From: an uncultured Collinsella sp.
Lineage (GTDB): Bacteria; Actinomycetota; Coriobacteriia; Coriobacteriales; Coriobacteriaceae
DNA: 6,014 nt
Direction of reading: 5' to 3'
Assembly (NCBI GenBank): GCA_900552345.1
Contig: URZN01000086.1
Span: forward strand, 1 to 6,014
Under the pieces are notes generated by a model. That model made no database searches. It was not told the DNA's origin and saw only the letters and a list, made by a program, of their open reading frames with translations. Made by a program: the position numbers and the translations under genes. How positions within the stretch are numbered: the stretch's first letter is position 1; each line of letters starts with the position of its first letter. Positions 5,947-6,014 of this stretch are shown piece by piece.

Positions 5947-5976
5947 TTGCGTGGATGGCGGCGCGCGTTGTACCAT
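5947..5976 (+). promoter_or_regulatory. Weak promoter-like boxes before a downstream gene
   Basis: TTGCGT (5947-5952, 3 of 6) and TACCAT (5971-5976, 4 of 6) are 18 nt apart. CATATG occurs at 5974-5979 and 5994-5999. An AAGGGG run at 6001-6006 before GTG 6011, or ATG 5997, could mark the start of a gene outside the window. None of this is firm. Confidence 0.25.
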
Positions 5977-6014
5977 ATGGACGTATATGTGTGCATATGA
6001 AAGGGGCCCCGTGG

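Noticed and set aside
3783..5996. A 737-codon open frame on the - strand
   Set aside because: It is the mirror of cstA, starts and ends beyond it across both terminators, and its product is low-complexity Asp/Gly/Glu/His-rich, typical of antisense frames in C-ending GC-rich genes. The + frame has unmistakable CstA motifs and a consensus ribosome site.

Overview
The window is GC-rich, gene-dense bacterial DNA with every supported gene on the + strand. Codon use, the arrangement of the t6A genes and the CstA-type transporter suggest a gut Coriobacteriia actinomycete, probably Collinsella or a close relative. This placement comes from recalled family knowledge, not from a search.

Layout. (1) 1-344: 3' end of a family 4 (iron-sulfur) uracil-DNA glycosylase gene. 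(2) 357-863: tsaE. (3) 850-3234: one 794-residue reading frame that joins TsaB, a RimI-type N-acetyltransferase and TsaD. Close spacing (12 nt, then a 14-nt overlap) indicates one operon. TsaB, TsaD and TsaE together are the late machinery for N6-threonylcarbamoyladenosine (t6A) at position 37 of ANN-decoding tRNAs, so a whole bacterial t6A transferase complex plus a ribosomal-protein acetyltransferase is made from two adjacent frames. (4) 3235-3671: no supported gene; it holds a terminator-like hairpin, a second short hairpin, and a 153-nt palindromic element with 42-nt arms (41 of 42 positions complementary), then AT-rich DNA. (5) 3672-3906: a sigma70-like promoter, two dyads and a roughly 200-nt leader ending in a strong intrinsic terminator. 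(6) 3942-5831: a CstA-family carbon-starvation/pyruvate transporter with its own terminator at 5871-5908. (7) 5909-6014: a weak promoter-like stretch with short repeats, perhaps the start of the next gene.

Main discovery candidate. The leader of the cstA-like gene looks like a translation-coupled transcription attenuator. It encodes a 14-residue peptide, MFTHQLNIISVVII, rich in Ile and Val, and its stop codon touches a set of RNA helices. These fall into two self-consistent, mutually exclusive sets. P1 + P3 + terminator gives shut-off. P2 + an antiterminator helix gives read-through. Ribosome stalling at the Ile/Val codons would favour P2 and read-through. This would tie expression of a probable pyruvate (or peptide) importer to branched-chain amino acid supply, which is sensible because pyruvate is the precursor of valine and supplies carbon to isoleucine. 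Pairings were found by eye; no folding energies or homology searches were run.
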